From Cycas panzhihuaensis (taxonomy: Eukaryota; Cycadophyta): DNA of 64,000 nucleotides. Positions 35,641 through 46,878 of the stretch are shown here, piece after piece; the stretch's first letter is position 1; each line of letters starts with the position of its first letter. The stretch is taken from positions 236,413,741 through 236,477,740 of the forward strand of contig CM041465.1 in the NCBI GenBank assembly GCA_023213395.1, given 5' to 3'. The notes beneath the pieces are model-generated. The model was given only the letters and a program-made list of their open reading frames with translations, made no database searches and was not told the origin of the DNA. The position numbers and the translations under genes are program-made.

Positions 35641-36720
35641 TGCCTGGAAGTCCACTTTTCTGCATACTACATACAAAGGCTAGCCTCAAGTTGATGTTGT
35701 GCTTCATCTTGAGAAATCTGGACTCTTTTGGTGGATGTATCCTCATTCTGGCAATCAATAGATGGTCAAGAATCATCCTGTCATGGTCGAAGACGTGTGA
35801 AGACAGCTTGAGGATGAGAGGCACTGTCAAATCAAGGTCAAGGTCACTAGAGGTCTACTCGTCGAGTGCATGAGAACCAAGAGTTATCCTGTCAAATGGC
35901 TAAGGGTCTGTCTGCTATAAACTCATCTTCTACTGCACAGGCCCACTTGAAAGCTTCCTTAATGGAGTAATTGCCATTGTCTTCAATCTCATCTAAATAT
36001 GGTCTTGGAGTCTTGCCACATAAATATCAATCTCTATTTATTTGTCCAAGTTTTGGCTTTGTGGTATGCAATTGTATAAAGCTTGAAATTCATCAGTGTA
36101 AGCTTCTACAGTTGATGTCTGCTTAAGCCAGGTGAGTTGTGTGAAGAAAGATTGACTCTATGTATCTTCATATTACTTAAAGAAATAATTAGTGAAGTGG
36201 GACCAAGTTTGATGAGAGGGATATTCCCACTTCCACCAGTTAAACCAATGGTGAGCTCGACCATCTAAATGAATGGAAGCGTATAAGAGTTGGTCCTCTT
36301 ATAACATTAGGTGGAGAGTGAAGTAGGATTCTAACTTATTAATCTAGCTTCGAGTGCACTCTCTATTCATGTTTGGATCAAAGGTAAGAATGTTGATCTT
36401 ATGGTAGAAAAATGACTATCTTAGTGGAGAACCTTCTGTATGTGCATTGCTTCCTAGAGAAGGGGGAGGTTGGTTGCCTATTAAGGTAGAAGCTCCTATG
36501 CTTTGGGGTTGGGGTGACACCCACTATTGAAGTAGTTTGGTAATCTTTTTCCTAGTGTCGTCCAGGTCATATTTGGTAGGCATGCTACTAAGTTTATCAC
36601 TGACCTCTATTTTGAAGTTAGACAAATCATTGGTAAACTCAGAAATTCTTTTTGTTTGATTTTTTGCCACTGGAGTTGAAGAAAGGGATTAAAGAAGCAG
36701 AAGTAACTAGAAATAAGGGA
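35640..36720 (-). pseudogene. Gag of chromovirus C
   Basis: On the minus strand a retrotransposon gag core is visible with stops and frame changes: AHHWFNWW near 36240, WSHFTNYFF near 36195, a TQLTWLKQTSTVEAYTDEF segment near 36140-36080, and PYLDE near 35990. The W..W, F...F and E.Y..EF pattern is the Retrotrans_gag signature. The N-terminal start is uncertain and is placed near 36700. Confidence 0.75.
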
Positions 36721-37973
36721 AAGAACAAAGTGGGATAGATTCGAGAAAGAACAGGATATAAGAATAGGGAGTTGCTATATGGGAAAGAGGGGGCAAATAA
36801 GGGAATATGGGGTGTCTATAGCCTGTTAACCCTAAAATTACATAAGCAAGATATTTAGTCCACTAGAAAGAGCACAAAAAACCTATTGAAATGGGATGTG
36901 TGAGTTTTAAGGTGGATTTGGAGTGGTGGAGCCCACCAGTGGCTCAGGTACAAAAAGAGTGAAAATTGGGGTATAGACTAACCTAGTGCAAAATGACCCT
37001 TGTGAGATGCTGATCGAATTAAGGTATATGAGTTATAAGGGTTTTTTTTTTTGCACTGTGAGCAAGAGCTAGGTGGATTTTTTTTTTTTTTTTTTTTTTA
37101 TATATTTTTCCTTCTTTGCTCTCTCTTTTTCCTTTTTTCTTTTCTTTTTCTTTCTTTTCTTTTTTTTTTTCCCCAGAGGCTTGACTGTTCTGACAAGTTT
37201 TGAATTCAGGCAGTCAGTGGCTTATGATTAAGACTAGGGCAGGGGAAGTAGTGAATGATCAGATGTGTCCTACCCACTGCAGAATAAGGTGTGCTTGGTC
37301 TTATAGGCCTGCCAATAAACTTTTGATGTAGAAGTTTAGGGCAAGTAACTTCGTGGTGCTAACTGCTAACCACTGCACTAAAAGACTTCAGCGACTGATA
37401 AGTTACTTGCGTTAGGGAGGGTTTTGGAATCCTAAAGGGGTCCTCCTATATACCTGGAGGTACATGGAGGCACACTTCCATAGCCAGGTTCTATCTATGG
37501 CTTGGTTCAGGAGTGTTATCTCCAGTCCTTCATGCAAGGGCCAGCAAAGCCACGATGCGCTTAGCCAGAACGACAGATCCCTATGATCTTTAAAGACCCC
37601 TGGTATAGGGTCTCTACCTAACTACTTGGGTAGCCACCCAGCAGTGTTATCTACCCAGAAAGGAGAGGTGGGAGGGAACACAAAGGGTAGCTGCCTAGTG
37701 GTGTTATCTACCCTTAGAATATAACCAATGCAGAAAAAGAAAGCTTAAAAGTTGAATTAAATGTAAAAGAAATAAATTGCTTACGGTACCTGAAGGTCAA
37801 AATTCCCCTTCGCTTCATAACCTCTAATCTGTCATGCTACCATTCCTTAATCTTCTTGGAGAGAGTACTAAATGAAGGTCTTTCCTCAATCTCTACTTAG
37901 GGAGAGAGAGTACTCAATCATACAGGAAAAAAAAATTTACTATTCTGGATAGCTTCCCACGATCGCAAACATA
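36720..37973 (-). other. 5' leader of chromovirus C with pyrimidine tracts
   Basis: About 1.25 kb between PBS and gag without a coding frame. On the plus strand it holds T-rich runs at about 37049-37059, 37079-37100 and 37125-37170, so A- or purine-rich in the RNA. It also holds two imperfect repeats of a TAGCTGCCTAG/TAGCCACCCAG...GTGTTATCTACCC unit (37628-37717). Long untranslated leaders are known for some plant gypsy elements. Confidence 0.6.
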
Positions 37974-37985
37974 GCTCTGATACCA
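37974..37985 (-). other. Primer-binding site of chromovirus C
   Basis: The minus strand reads TGGTATCAGAGC two bases inside the 5' LTR (LTR end AAATGGTCCA, then AG). It is the initiator-Met type and unmutated over these 12 bases. Confidence 0.88.
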
Positions 37986-37987
37986 CT

Positions 37988-38326
37988 TGGACCATTTCTT
38001 CTTAGAAATCTAGGCTTATAAAACTGATTATTAGCAAAAATGAAGCCAAATAACATGAATGCGTAAGCAGCTCACAGAAAATGAATCACCAAAATGAGTA
38101 CCGAAGTACTTTCTCCTTTTAAGATATCATACTCAATACATTACGAGTGGTTTAACCCTTTAAATACACAAGTAAGGGTCTTCATCCTTAATGATTCTAT
38201 TGGTGGCCCTAGCATCCTTACATCTTATTGGATGACTTAACAATCCATACACATAACTTACTAAACCCATTAATCCTTACTTGTTGGTCATTCCCTCTTG
38301 CTAAAGAAAGGTGGGGTTATGTTACA
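37988..38326 (-). repeat. 5' LTR of chromovirus C
   Basis: Plus-strand ends are TGGACCATTTC and GGTTATGTTACA. It pairs with 31734-32134 but has only one copy of the 62-bp unit. It is followed by ATGAA, the candidate TSD. Confidence 0.92.
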
Positions 38327-38331
38327 ATGAA

Positions 38332-39850
38332 CCTCAAATATCTAATGAAGTTGATAAAATAAATGCTATATTCAAGGTATGGAAGCTAAATATGACATTT
38401 TATATAGAAATAAAACATGAGATTTAGTAGAGTTACTTATTGGTAAAGATTTGATTAGAACTAAGTAGTTATATAAGACCAAATATAAACCTTATGGTGT
38501 AATTGATAAATATAAAGAAAGGTTTATTGCAAAAGGTTATATGCAATAAGAAGGAATCAACTATGAAGAAATATTTATTCCTACTACTAAGATGGATACA
38601 ACCAAGAGTGTATTATCTTTAGCTACTCATTAAGATTAAACAATATAATAAATGGATGTTAAGTCAACATTTATTAATAGTTATATTAATGAAGAAATTT
38701 ATATGTCGTAACCTCAAGGATTTGAAGTTGGAGATAGTGAAAACTTGGTTTATAAATTGAAAAAATCTTTGTATGGATTAAAACAATCTCCAAGGGCATG
38801 GTATTCTAGTATTAATAGGTATTTTCAAGACAAAGGATTTCAAAAAATCCTACTAGATCCTAATTTATATATGAAGACTATTGGAATTCAATCTTGGTTG
38901 TTACACTTTATATCGATGATCTCATTTATATAAAAACAATGATGAGATGTTTCATAAATCCATGAATGATATCAATTGAAAATCTAAAATGATAAAATTA
39001 AGATAATTGCATTATTTTCTTAGTATTAATATATAGTAAAGTAAAAGTGGAATACACATGTCATAAAGGAAATATGTTATGGATATTTTAAAGAAGCTTG
39101 ATGAGTAATTACAAACCAAGTGCTATTTTTGTTGAAATTAAGTAAAAATAAAGAATCTATTTTAGTTGATCCTACTTTATATCAATAATTGATAGAAAAC
39201 TTGGTTTACCTAATAAATGCTTAACTAGATATAGCATATGCAATGAATTTGACTTCAGGATTTATATCAAATCCTAAGTAAGAACATATGGCTATAACAA
39301 AGATAATTCTTAAATACATGAAAAAACTTTATATTATGGACTTTAATATACTTTATTAAATAAATCCAAGTTGATTAGTTATAAAAATGTTGATTGGGCA
39401 AGTGATACTAAATATAAGAAATATATTTTAAGTTATATTTTTAACATTGGTTTAGTTGTAATTGTATGGAATATAAAAAAATATATGATAGTTTCCTTAT
39501 TTATAACTAAAGTAAAGTACAAAGTAATTGAAAAGGTAACTCATAAAGTAGTATATCTCAAAAAGATATTGTAGGGTCTACATCAAACTCAAATTAAATT
39601 AACAATGATTTATTATAATAATCAAAGTATAATTTAGATGATGAAGAAGCTAGATTTACTTAACAAAATAAAATATATCAAGATCAAACATCATTACATT
39701 CATGATCTAGAGAAATAAGGACAAATTAAACTACTACATTATATAACTAAAAATCAAGTTACCTATATTTTCACCAAGGCATTATCAAGCTTAAGTATTA
39801 TCAATTTAGAGAAAATTTTGGTGTTTTCCCAAATGTATATTATGGGGGAG
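38332..39850 (+). pseudogene. Copia D, part 3: RT and RNase H
   Basis: Reading resumes after chromovirus C. RT has the TWDLVELPIGKD-like start (with stops) near 38410, KYKERFIAKGY near 38510, and at 38745-38933 the open stretch LKKSLYGLKQSPRAWY. RNase H follows with DWASDTKYKK near 39385-39420 and YYNNQSII at about 39610, and ends with an IFTKALSS segment near 39765-39790. The catalytic YVDD of RT is lost after a frameshift near 38910. Stops are mostly TAA and TAG. Confidence 0.85.
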
Positions 39851-40081
39851 TATTAGAGAAAGTTTAGGAGATATTTTAGGTGATAATGTATATTTTGATA
39901 TTATGTGATATTGGTAAAATATTATGGGCCCTATATAAAATCCAATTTGTATTATAAATATACTTATAGATTATTATTTTATAAGTAGTAAAATATTAAG
40001 ATGTTTAGTGATACTATTTTGATTCTAGTGTGTTATTTTTTAATTATTATTATTTAATTTATAAATACTACTAAATACCCA
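39851..40081 (+). repeat. Probable 3' LTR of copia D
   Basis: After the RNase H end, a purine run (TATGGGGGAG, 39840-39849) is followed by TATTAGAGAAAGTTTAGG, a decayed TGTTAGAG LTR start. A CCCTATATAAAATCC box near 39930 fits an LTR promoter. The end is placed at 40081, because a gypsy RT frame begins cleanly at 40082. No matching 5' LTR was found near 22900, so the length of about 230 bp is provisional. Confidence 0.55.
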
Positions 40082-40197
40082 TTCAACTATAAGACATTGA
40101 GAAGATAATGTTCCATATGCACTAGGGCCTATTCTAATTCAAGATTATATTATTTGGCCTCACAAATAATCTAAATATATTCTAGACTAGTATGAAC
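40082..40197 (+). pseudogene. Gypsy L, RT fragment before copia K
   Basis: The frame starting ATT CAA at 40082 gives IQL, DIEKIMFHMH and, after stops, FGLTNNLNIF and TSMN. This is the Ty3/gypsy RT stretch leading to F-G-L-T-N-A-P and the MN that precedes the catalytic box. It runs straight into the TSD of copia K at 40193-40197. The remainder is at 45249. So both copia D (left) and copia K (right) inserted into the RT gene of L. Confidence 0.75.
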
Positions 40198-40692
40198 TAT
40201 TAGATATGTTGAACACTTTACAATTATTACATGGGTATAGGCCTTACACTTAAGCCCTTTTGTGGGGTTGGGGGGCCTATTATAGGACCCAGTTGGGGGG
40301 TCTATGAGGCTAGTAGCCCTTCAAGTGAGGGTTCAGGTGTAGGAGCCCCTAAGAAAAGTTTTTGCATGTCTTATGGTAGTATTTTTTGGCCCATGGTTTA
40401 TATCCATTGTACTATAAAATAGTAAGATAATATCTTGTAAAGTTATATCTATATATTCTTATGTAACAATATATGTAAAAAGGTTAGATGAGTCTTTGAT
40501 GAGTTGATAAGGAGAGTTAGAGTTTTTATCTCTGTAATTCTTTAACTATTGCTCAAATTAAAAAAAAAGTCTATACTTAGACTAGAATCTCCTAGTGTTC
40601 TTATTATATGCTTGATTTATTTATACTATCTGTTCTTTGTATGGTTTAGAGTTTTATTAGTACATTACTTCTATGGTTATATTTTCTCTTCA
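40198..40692 (+). repeat. 5' LTR of copia K
   Basis: Starts TATTAGATATGTTGAACAC and ends TTCTCTTCA. It pairs with 44762-45248. The TTTATTAGTACATTACTTCTATGG block near the end (40650-40680) is shared with the partner LTR. Confidence 0.9.
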
Positions 40693-40694
40693 TT

Positions 40695-40706
40695 TAGTAT
40701 CAGAGC
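40695..40706 (+). other. Primer-binding site of copia K
   Basis: TAGTATCAGAGC, one base from TGGTATCAGAGC (initiator-Met type), two bases after the LTR end. Confidence 0.85.
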
Positions 40707-40769
40707 TAAGGATTTTAGTTCTGTGGGAAGCCATTTGGTGAGTGGGAGCCTTGTTCAGTAAATTTGAGT

Positions 40770-41560
40770 ATGAAGATCACGGTAAGCACTATAAAAATTG
40801 AGATTAAAAAGTTTAATAACTAGAACTTTAAGTTGTGGAAGTTGAAGATAGAAGATATCCTCATCAAGAAGAATTAATGGATCATAGTAGTAGATACAAA
40901 GCCTGCAAATATGGTTGATAAAGACTAAAAGAAGCTTGATGTAAAAGTAATTAGTTCGATAAGGTTATACTTTTTAGACATGATATTATTGAACATTGAT
41001 ACAGAATCTATCATAAAAGATCTATGGAAAAAGTTAAGGGCTCTATATTGGACTAGGTCCTTAGTTAATAAGTTATTTCTTTAAAAAAAACTATATTCAC
41101 TTAGGATGAGTGGTGGAGATATAATTGTAGATCATCTCACTATATTTAACACCATGATGAGTCAACTTATTTATGTTGGGGTAATAATGTTTGAGAAAGA
41201 CAAGTATGTTAACCTATTATATTTGCTTCCTGATTTCTCAGATAATTTTATGATGATAATTAGCAATAGAACTACTAGCACCCTAAAATTTAATGATGTT
41301 ATTACTGCCTTATTATCAAAAGAGATAAGGTGAAAATCTTCTGAGGACCATTTGAAAGAAGCATTAGAGGTAAGAGGATGAACATTGGATCATGACCAAT
41401 AAAGGCCTAGAAACAAACATCCAAAATCTAAGGGAAATCTAAATCTCCAAGTAGAGGCCCCTTGGTATACTAGAGATGTGGGAAAGTTAACTATATGAAG
41501 AGCCAATGTTGAGTCAACGTTGACAAGGAAAAGTCACCTGAAGCTAATTCTTCCATGATA
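40770..41560 (+). pseudogene. Gag of copia K
   Basis: Near 40815 the frame reads NFKLWKLKIEDIL with a stop nearby, the standard copia gag start. The stretch 41106-41333 is open, with GGDIIVDHLTIFNTMMSQL and NLLYLLPDFSDNF, typical of the UBN2 gag domain. A decayed zinc knuckle (RCGKVNYMKSQC with a stop before it) is at about 41470-41505. A frameshift and several TAG and TAA codons inactivate it. Confidence 0.83.
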
Positions 41561-41599
41561 GTAAAAGCCTCCAATGAAGCTAATAGTAATGTTTATTTG

Positions 41600-43010
41600 G
41601 CAACCTTAAGTAAGTTATTAAATATTGATTCTTGGTTAATTGACTATGGTGCTTTACTTCATGTTACTCCCCATAGTAGGTGAAGTATTTCTTGGGGATT
41701 ATTACCCATATAAAATAATGGGTCATGGAAGGGTGAAGGTTTGATTTAGGGATAGAAGGGTTAAAATTATCCCTGATGTTAGTAATATTCCTAGTCTAGC
41801 TATGAGTTTACTATTTATTAGTCAATTGGTAATATAGGAATAGAAATAGTTTGTAATAAAGATAATTACATAATGGTTTGAGTATTGGTATTAGTAAGAG
41901 GGGTTTAATTTGGAATGGTATATAAACTTGATAAAAGTATAGTGTATACTAGCAGTTACAATCTATCTATTATAAAAAGTAGCAATAATGTAGGTAGGAC
42001 CCAAGTATTACTTATTAATAAAACTATGTTGTAGCATCAGAGATTAGGCCATATTAGAGAGAAAGGCCTCTATGATTTATTCTCTAAAGATATAGCAGAA
42101 GAAATCTCTAGAATTAATGGCTCATTTGATTTTGATTTTTGTAAGCATTATGTATATGACAAATAGAATTAGGCTAGTTTTCCTTTAAGCTTGAAGAGAG
42201 TAAAGGTTATTCTACAATTAGTGCACAATGATGTTTTTGGACCTATTGGCATACCCTCTTTAGGTGGGTCTAAATATTTTATCTCATTTATAAATGATTT
42301 CTTGAGAAAGACATGGTTATGCTTTCTTAGGTAAGAATTAGAGGTCTTCAATAAATTCAAAGAATCCAAGGCCCTACTCAAAAATTAAAGTGACAAGTAG
42401 ATCAAGGTGTTGAGGATTAATAATAGAGGTGAGATTTTCTTAAAGGAACTTAAGTAGTTCTATAAGTAGTGTAGGATAGCAAGGTAGAAGATAACTCCCT
42501 ATACACCATAATAGAATGTAGTTACTAAAAGGATAAATAGGACCTTACTCGAGAGATTGAGGAGTATGCTTAGTGTTATTGGTTTTAAGAAGAAATTATA
42601 GGTTGAAGCTGTGATGACTATAAGCTACTTGATAAACAGATCACTAATGACTATCCTAGTATACAAAATACCTAAAAAAGTATGGTTTGGTAAAAAACTA
42701 TCTCTTGGTCATTTTAGAGTTTTTGGTTATGAAGCTTTTATGTATATTCTTAACTTATAGAGGACTAAGATTTATTTCAAAGCATAAAAGACTATTTTCA
42801 TTGGCTATAGTGATGGTGTTAAAGGGTACAAGCTTTATAACCCTAAAATAGAAAAGGTTATAAATAGTTGTGATGTTGTGTATTTAGAGAGGAGTTCAAG
42901 TCTCTAAAGTAAGATGAAAGAACTAAGGAAGACTCTAAGAAGGTATGGATTGAGATAAGGGATGAAGATTCTACATCAAAATATAAGTTAGCTAAATAGA
43001 AAGGACAAGT
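41600..43010 (+). pseudogene. Protease and integrase of copia K
   Basis: The protease site near 41630 reads SWLIDYGALLHVTP, where D-S/T-G has become D-Y-G. The gag-pre-integrase segment near 42035 has LWHQRLGHIREKGLYDLFS (with a stop replacing the Trp region) and FCKHYVYDK. Integrase follows with VHNDVFGPIG (first Asp), FINDFLRKTW and, near 42540, RTLLERLRSMLSV. FRVFGYEAF and TIFIGYSDGVKGYKLYNP lie at 42712-42840. All parts are in normal copia order with stops. Confidence 0.83.
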
Positions 43011-43149
43011 TATAAAGGTAGCTCAATTTCTAGAGCCTCACATCTTAAGAAGATCAAGTTGTAAGAGAAGATAGCTTGATAAGTATATTCTTGAAGACTT
43101 TTGTCACTCCTCTTTTATTTTATCTACTACCAATAATGATCCAAATACC

Positions 43150-44725
43150 ATTTGAGAGGCTCTAAAGTCAAAATAGATCCAACTTTAGATGAAGTCCATG
43201 GAAGAAAAAATAATAGCCTTGGACAAAAATAATACATGGGATTTGATGAATTTGGTTGATGGTAAAAAACCTATTAATAATAAATTAATCTTCAAGAAGA
43301 AGTTTAGGTTAAATGGTACAATGGAAAAGTACAAGGCCTACTTGGTAGTAAAGGATTATTCCTAAGTTAAAGGAACTGATTTTAGTAGGTGTTTTCTCCT
43401 ATTACAAAGGTAGATCTAATTAGATTTTTATTGGTTGTAATATCTACCTATGATCTTGAGTTGGATTAAATAGATGTGAAGACTATGTTTCTTCACAATG
43501 ACCCCAAGAAAGAAGTTTATATATTATAGCCTAAAGGTTTTGAAGTTATAAGGAAGGAGAATATACAATACAAGTTAAAGAAGTCATTATATGGCTTGCA
43601 ATAGTCATCAAGGATGTGGTAATAAAAATTTAATTCATATATGTTGGCAAATAGATTTATTTATAGAAAAATAGATCAATGTATCTATTATAAGTAAGTT
43701 AGTAATCACTTTGTTATTTTGGCTTTATATGTTAATGATATACTTTTAGTTAGTAATAATAAAGAAATGAATTAACTTATGAAAGGCCAATTGACATCTC
43801 ATTTTGAGATGAAGGACCTTAGAGCTACATATTTTATTTTGGGTGTTAAGATTAAAAGGGATAAGATAAATAGGAAGATTTAGCTTAGCCAAAGTTAGTA
43901 CATTGAAATGGTACTACAATAGTTTAGGCTATAAGATAACAAACTAGTTAATATTCCTCTTCCTATTAGTTTAAAATTATTAGATGAATAATGCCTAAAG
44001 AATCACTAACATGTTAAAGACATGGAATTTATCCCTTATGCTAGTGTAGTTGGCAGTCTTATGTATGGGATGGTTTGCATTTGACCAGACATTACCCATG
44101 CAGTGGGAGTAGTTAGTAAGTACATGTCAAACCCAAGTAGGAAGAATCGAGTGGTTGTGAAAGGATTTTTAGGAATCATTAGGTTATATCAGACTATAAA
44201 ATTTGCTACCAAGGAGATCCCATAGAGAGTAGAACAGTAAACCTAGAAGGATTTGTTAATGTTGATTAGGTCAAAGATCTTGATAGTAGAAGATCTATAA
44301 GTGGGTATGTTTTTACCCTTTGTGGTGGCACAGTCAATTAAATGAACAAAAGACAGCAAGTTATAGCACTTTCTAGCACAGGAGTAGAGTATATGGCAGT
44401 TACTCATACATGTAAGGAAGTAGTTTGGTTACAAAGATTGTACATATATGTTGACTTCAAGTAAGATGTTGTGAGAATAGATTATAATAGTCAAAGTGCA
44501 ATCTATTTTGGCGAAAAGCCCTATATTTCATACTCAATTAAAGTATATTAATGTGCAGTTCTATTTTATAAGAGAAATAGTTTAAGATTACAATGTGGAC
44601 TTACAAAAAATTGTTATATAGGAGAATGTTGTAAACTCATTGAGTAAGATTATTAGCCTAAAAAAATTCAAATGGTATTTAAATGTAATGGGTATTTCTA
44701 TTTTTTGCATTCAATAGTTGTATGT
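43150..44725 (+). pseudogene. Reverse transcriptase and RNase H of copia K
   Basis: RT begins near 43190 with EEKIIALDKNNTWDLMNL and IFKKKF. The catalytic box near 43730-43745 reads YVNDI, where the first Asp of YVDD is replaced by Asn. HFEMKDL, GVKIKRDK and VVGSLMYGMVC follow. RNase H has YMAVTHTCKE near 44395 and DYNSQSAIYF near 44480, and ends at a KFKWYLNV segment (about 44667-44690). Stops are frequent. Confidence 0.85.
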
Positions 44726-44750
44726 ATAGATTTCTTATAAGGTGTTTAAC

Positions 44751-44761
44751 AAGTGGGAGAT
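44751..44761 (+). other. Polypurine tract of copia K
   Basis: AAGTGGGAGAT immediately before the 3' LTR. Confidence 0.85.
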
Positions 44762-45248
44762 TGTTGGATATGTTGAACACTTTACAAGTGTTATATGGGT
44801 ATAGGCATTACACTTGAGCCCCATTATAAGATCCAGGGCTCATTATAGAGCCTCTAGTTAAGGGGTTTAAGAGGCAAGTAGACCCCCAAGTAGGAGTTCA
44901 AAGGAGAGAGCCCCTAAGAAAAAATTTTAGATGTCTTATAGAGATATTTTTTAGACCATAGTTTATGTCTATTATATTATAAAATTGTAAGGTGGTATCT
45001 TGTAAAGTTATTTTTATATATTCTTATGTAATGGCATATGCCAAAAGGTTAGATGAGTCTATAAGCAGATTTAGGGTTTTCATCTGTATAATTCTTTAGT
45101 TGTTGCTCAAATTAATAAAAGGTCAATGCTTAGACCAAAATCTCTTGGTGTTCTTTATCTTGTGCTTAGTTTGTTTATATTATATATTTTTTGCATGGTT
45201 TGGAGTTCTATTAGTACATTTTACTTATGTGGTTATATTTTCTATTCA
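44762..45248 (+). repeat. 3' LTR of copia K
   Basis: Starts TGTTGGATATGTTGAACAC and ends TTCTATTCA. It pairs with 40198-40692 and keeps the canonical TG start that the 5' LTR has lost. Confidence 0.9.
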
Positions 45249-46450
45249 TGAATAAGATATTTATATAATTTTTAAGGTTATTTATTATGGTTTTTTTTAA
45301 CAACATTCTAGTTTATAATAAAACTTTAGAGAACCATTTGTTACATATAGAGAAGGTCCTATAAACCCTAAAAGATAATGAATTTTATGTTAGAAAGTCT
45401 AGTTTATAAAGATGAATACTAAAGTACCTTGACTACTTCATATTATAAGGAGGAGTTTAGATTAACGTGTCTAAGGTATAAGCCATTATTACATAACTTA
45501 TATTGAGGAATGTTTTGAAGGTATGAGGATTTTTTTGCTCAACTCTATATTACAAGAAATTTATAAAAGAATATGTAACCATAGTAAGACCTCTCAATGG
45601 CTTATGCAAAAAGGATAGATTCATGAAAGATAATATAACAAAATAATAGTAAATTTTATGTTTGTATTTCTTATACCAAACTTCTCCCAACCCTTTATAG
45701 TATAATGTAATACTTCAAGGAGTGATATCAATGTATGTTACTATAGAATAAAAAAATAATTTTATATAAAAGCAAAAATTTAAACTCAAGGGAATAATAA
45801 AAAATAAGGTATGATAAAGAGATACTTGTATCCCTTCATACATAAGCAAAATGGAGATAATACCTATTAGGAAGAAAGTTCATAGTGAAGACAAATCATT
45901 AAATCCTAAAATACTTCTTATCACAACCAAATCTCTCAAAAGAGTACTATAAATGGATTAATAAGATATATGATTATGACTTTGAGAACACTTAATAAAG
46001 GAAAAGGACTATATAATTATAGATGTACCTTAGTAGCCCATAGCTGCACCATAAGGGAACCCTACCTTAGTTGGTAGCCTCTATTATTTAATAGTAAAAA
46101 ATCATTAATTTTGACATGTTTGTATTAATGTCTCATATAGTATCAAGGAATGGTTTTCTTTATTCAAGGTTTTCTTAAAGGAATTTATTCACCATTGTAA
46201 TTATATTGTATTTGGATATATAATTATAGATATATTTAGATACTTTATTTATAAGTTGGCCTCAAAATTTATATTAAGGGTGTTTCTAGGAGGAAAACTT
46301 TATGAAGAGGATAAACTAGTTGTATTTTTTATTTGCTAGATAGTAGATGATGGTTAAGAGACATTCATAGATGCTTATATATTATGTTCTATTATTCAAA
46401 CATGGTTAAGAAAAGGTAGAGCAAGGAAGAGTTAGGATAAGATAAGGTAG
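45249..46450 (+). pseudogene. Gypsy L, RT and RNase H after copia K
   Basis: The RT frame interrupted at 40197 continues at 45248 as MNKIF. It reaches the catalytic region FFNNILVYNKTLENHLLHIEKVL (both Asp of FxDD replaced by Asn), then NEFYVRKSS, LDYFIL and YYKKFIKEY (about 45545-45575), the usual gypsy RT thumb order. RNase H follows with heavy decay. Near 45955 WINKIYDYDFE matches the usual QQKW..KIQ.YDFE end. A gypsy assignment is safe; the clade is not decidable. The end near 46450 is approximate. Confidence 0.75.
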
Positions 46451-46499
46451 TGTTTATAGGTTCCTAAATTATGTGAAGAATGTTAACAGAGAATAAAGT

Positions 46500-46878
46500 A
46501 GAACAGTGAACACATCATTCCATATTGCATAATAATATTCAAATCATATTTAATCCATCTTGAAAGAGTGCATCAATATTTCTAAGTTGTGGTGGTATTG
46601 AAGAACACTGAGGGTTTTGGCCTAAAAGATTATATTTAGGAGGAGGGCAGTAGCACTCCTTAACCTTGATTAAAAATAATATAAAAAATAAATAAGTTAC
46701 AATAAAATAATATTACCTTGGCTTACCATAATGATTATGTTGGTGTGCATACTCCCAATGCAATGTTAGGTGATGAATATTAACCTAACATTCTCCCCCT
46801 TAATATTCATCCCATACATCTTCAACTTCTCTTTGAACTTATGATACTTGTACTTTAGGAAAACTTTGAACATGGAAT
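46500..46878 (-). pseudogene. Copia J, RNase H end, PPT and LTR start
   Basis: On the minus strand 46878-46800 gives KFKEKLKMYGMN, resembling the end of a copia polyprotein. It is followed by a purine-rich PPT (AAGGGGGAGAA, 46801-46791) and TGTTAGGTTAATATTCATC at 46790, a plausible LTR start that forms an inverted repeat with TGATGAATATTAACCTAACA. The LTR continues down to an undefined end near 46500. The upstream part of J is cut off by Tat-like element H. Confidence 0.6.

Larger units (their letters stand above)
31734..38326 (-). mobile_element. Complete Ty3/gypsy chromovirus C
   Basis: A 6.6-kb minus-strand element with LTRs 31734-32134 and 37988-38326, initiator-Met type PBS, long leader, gag, protease, RT, RNase H, integrase and a C-terminal chromodomain, then PPT. 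The TSD candidates are ATAAA (31729-31733) and ATGAA (38327-38331), one mismatch. The chromodomain after integrase defines it as a chromovirus. It is inserted in copia D, whose reading continues on the far side. Frames are moderately broken. Confidence 0.93.
40198..45248 (+). mobile_element. Complete Ty1/copia element K
   Basis: A 5.05-kb plus-strand copia element with LTRs 40198-40692 and 44762-45248, PBS, gag, protease, integrase, RT, RNase H and PPT. The TSD is TGAAC (40193-40197) and TGAAT (45249-45253), one mismatch. It is a different family from A, B and M, since the LTRs are shorter and unrelated by eye. Coding frames carry many stops. Confidence 0.9.
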
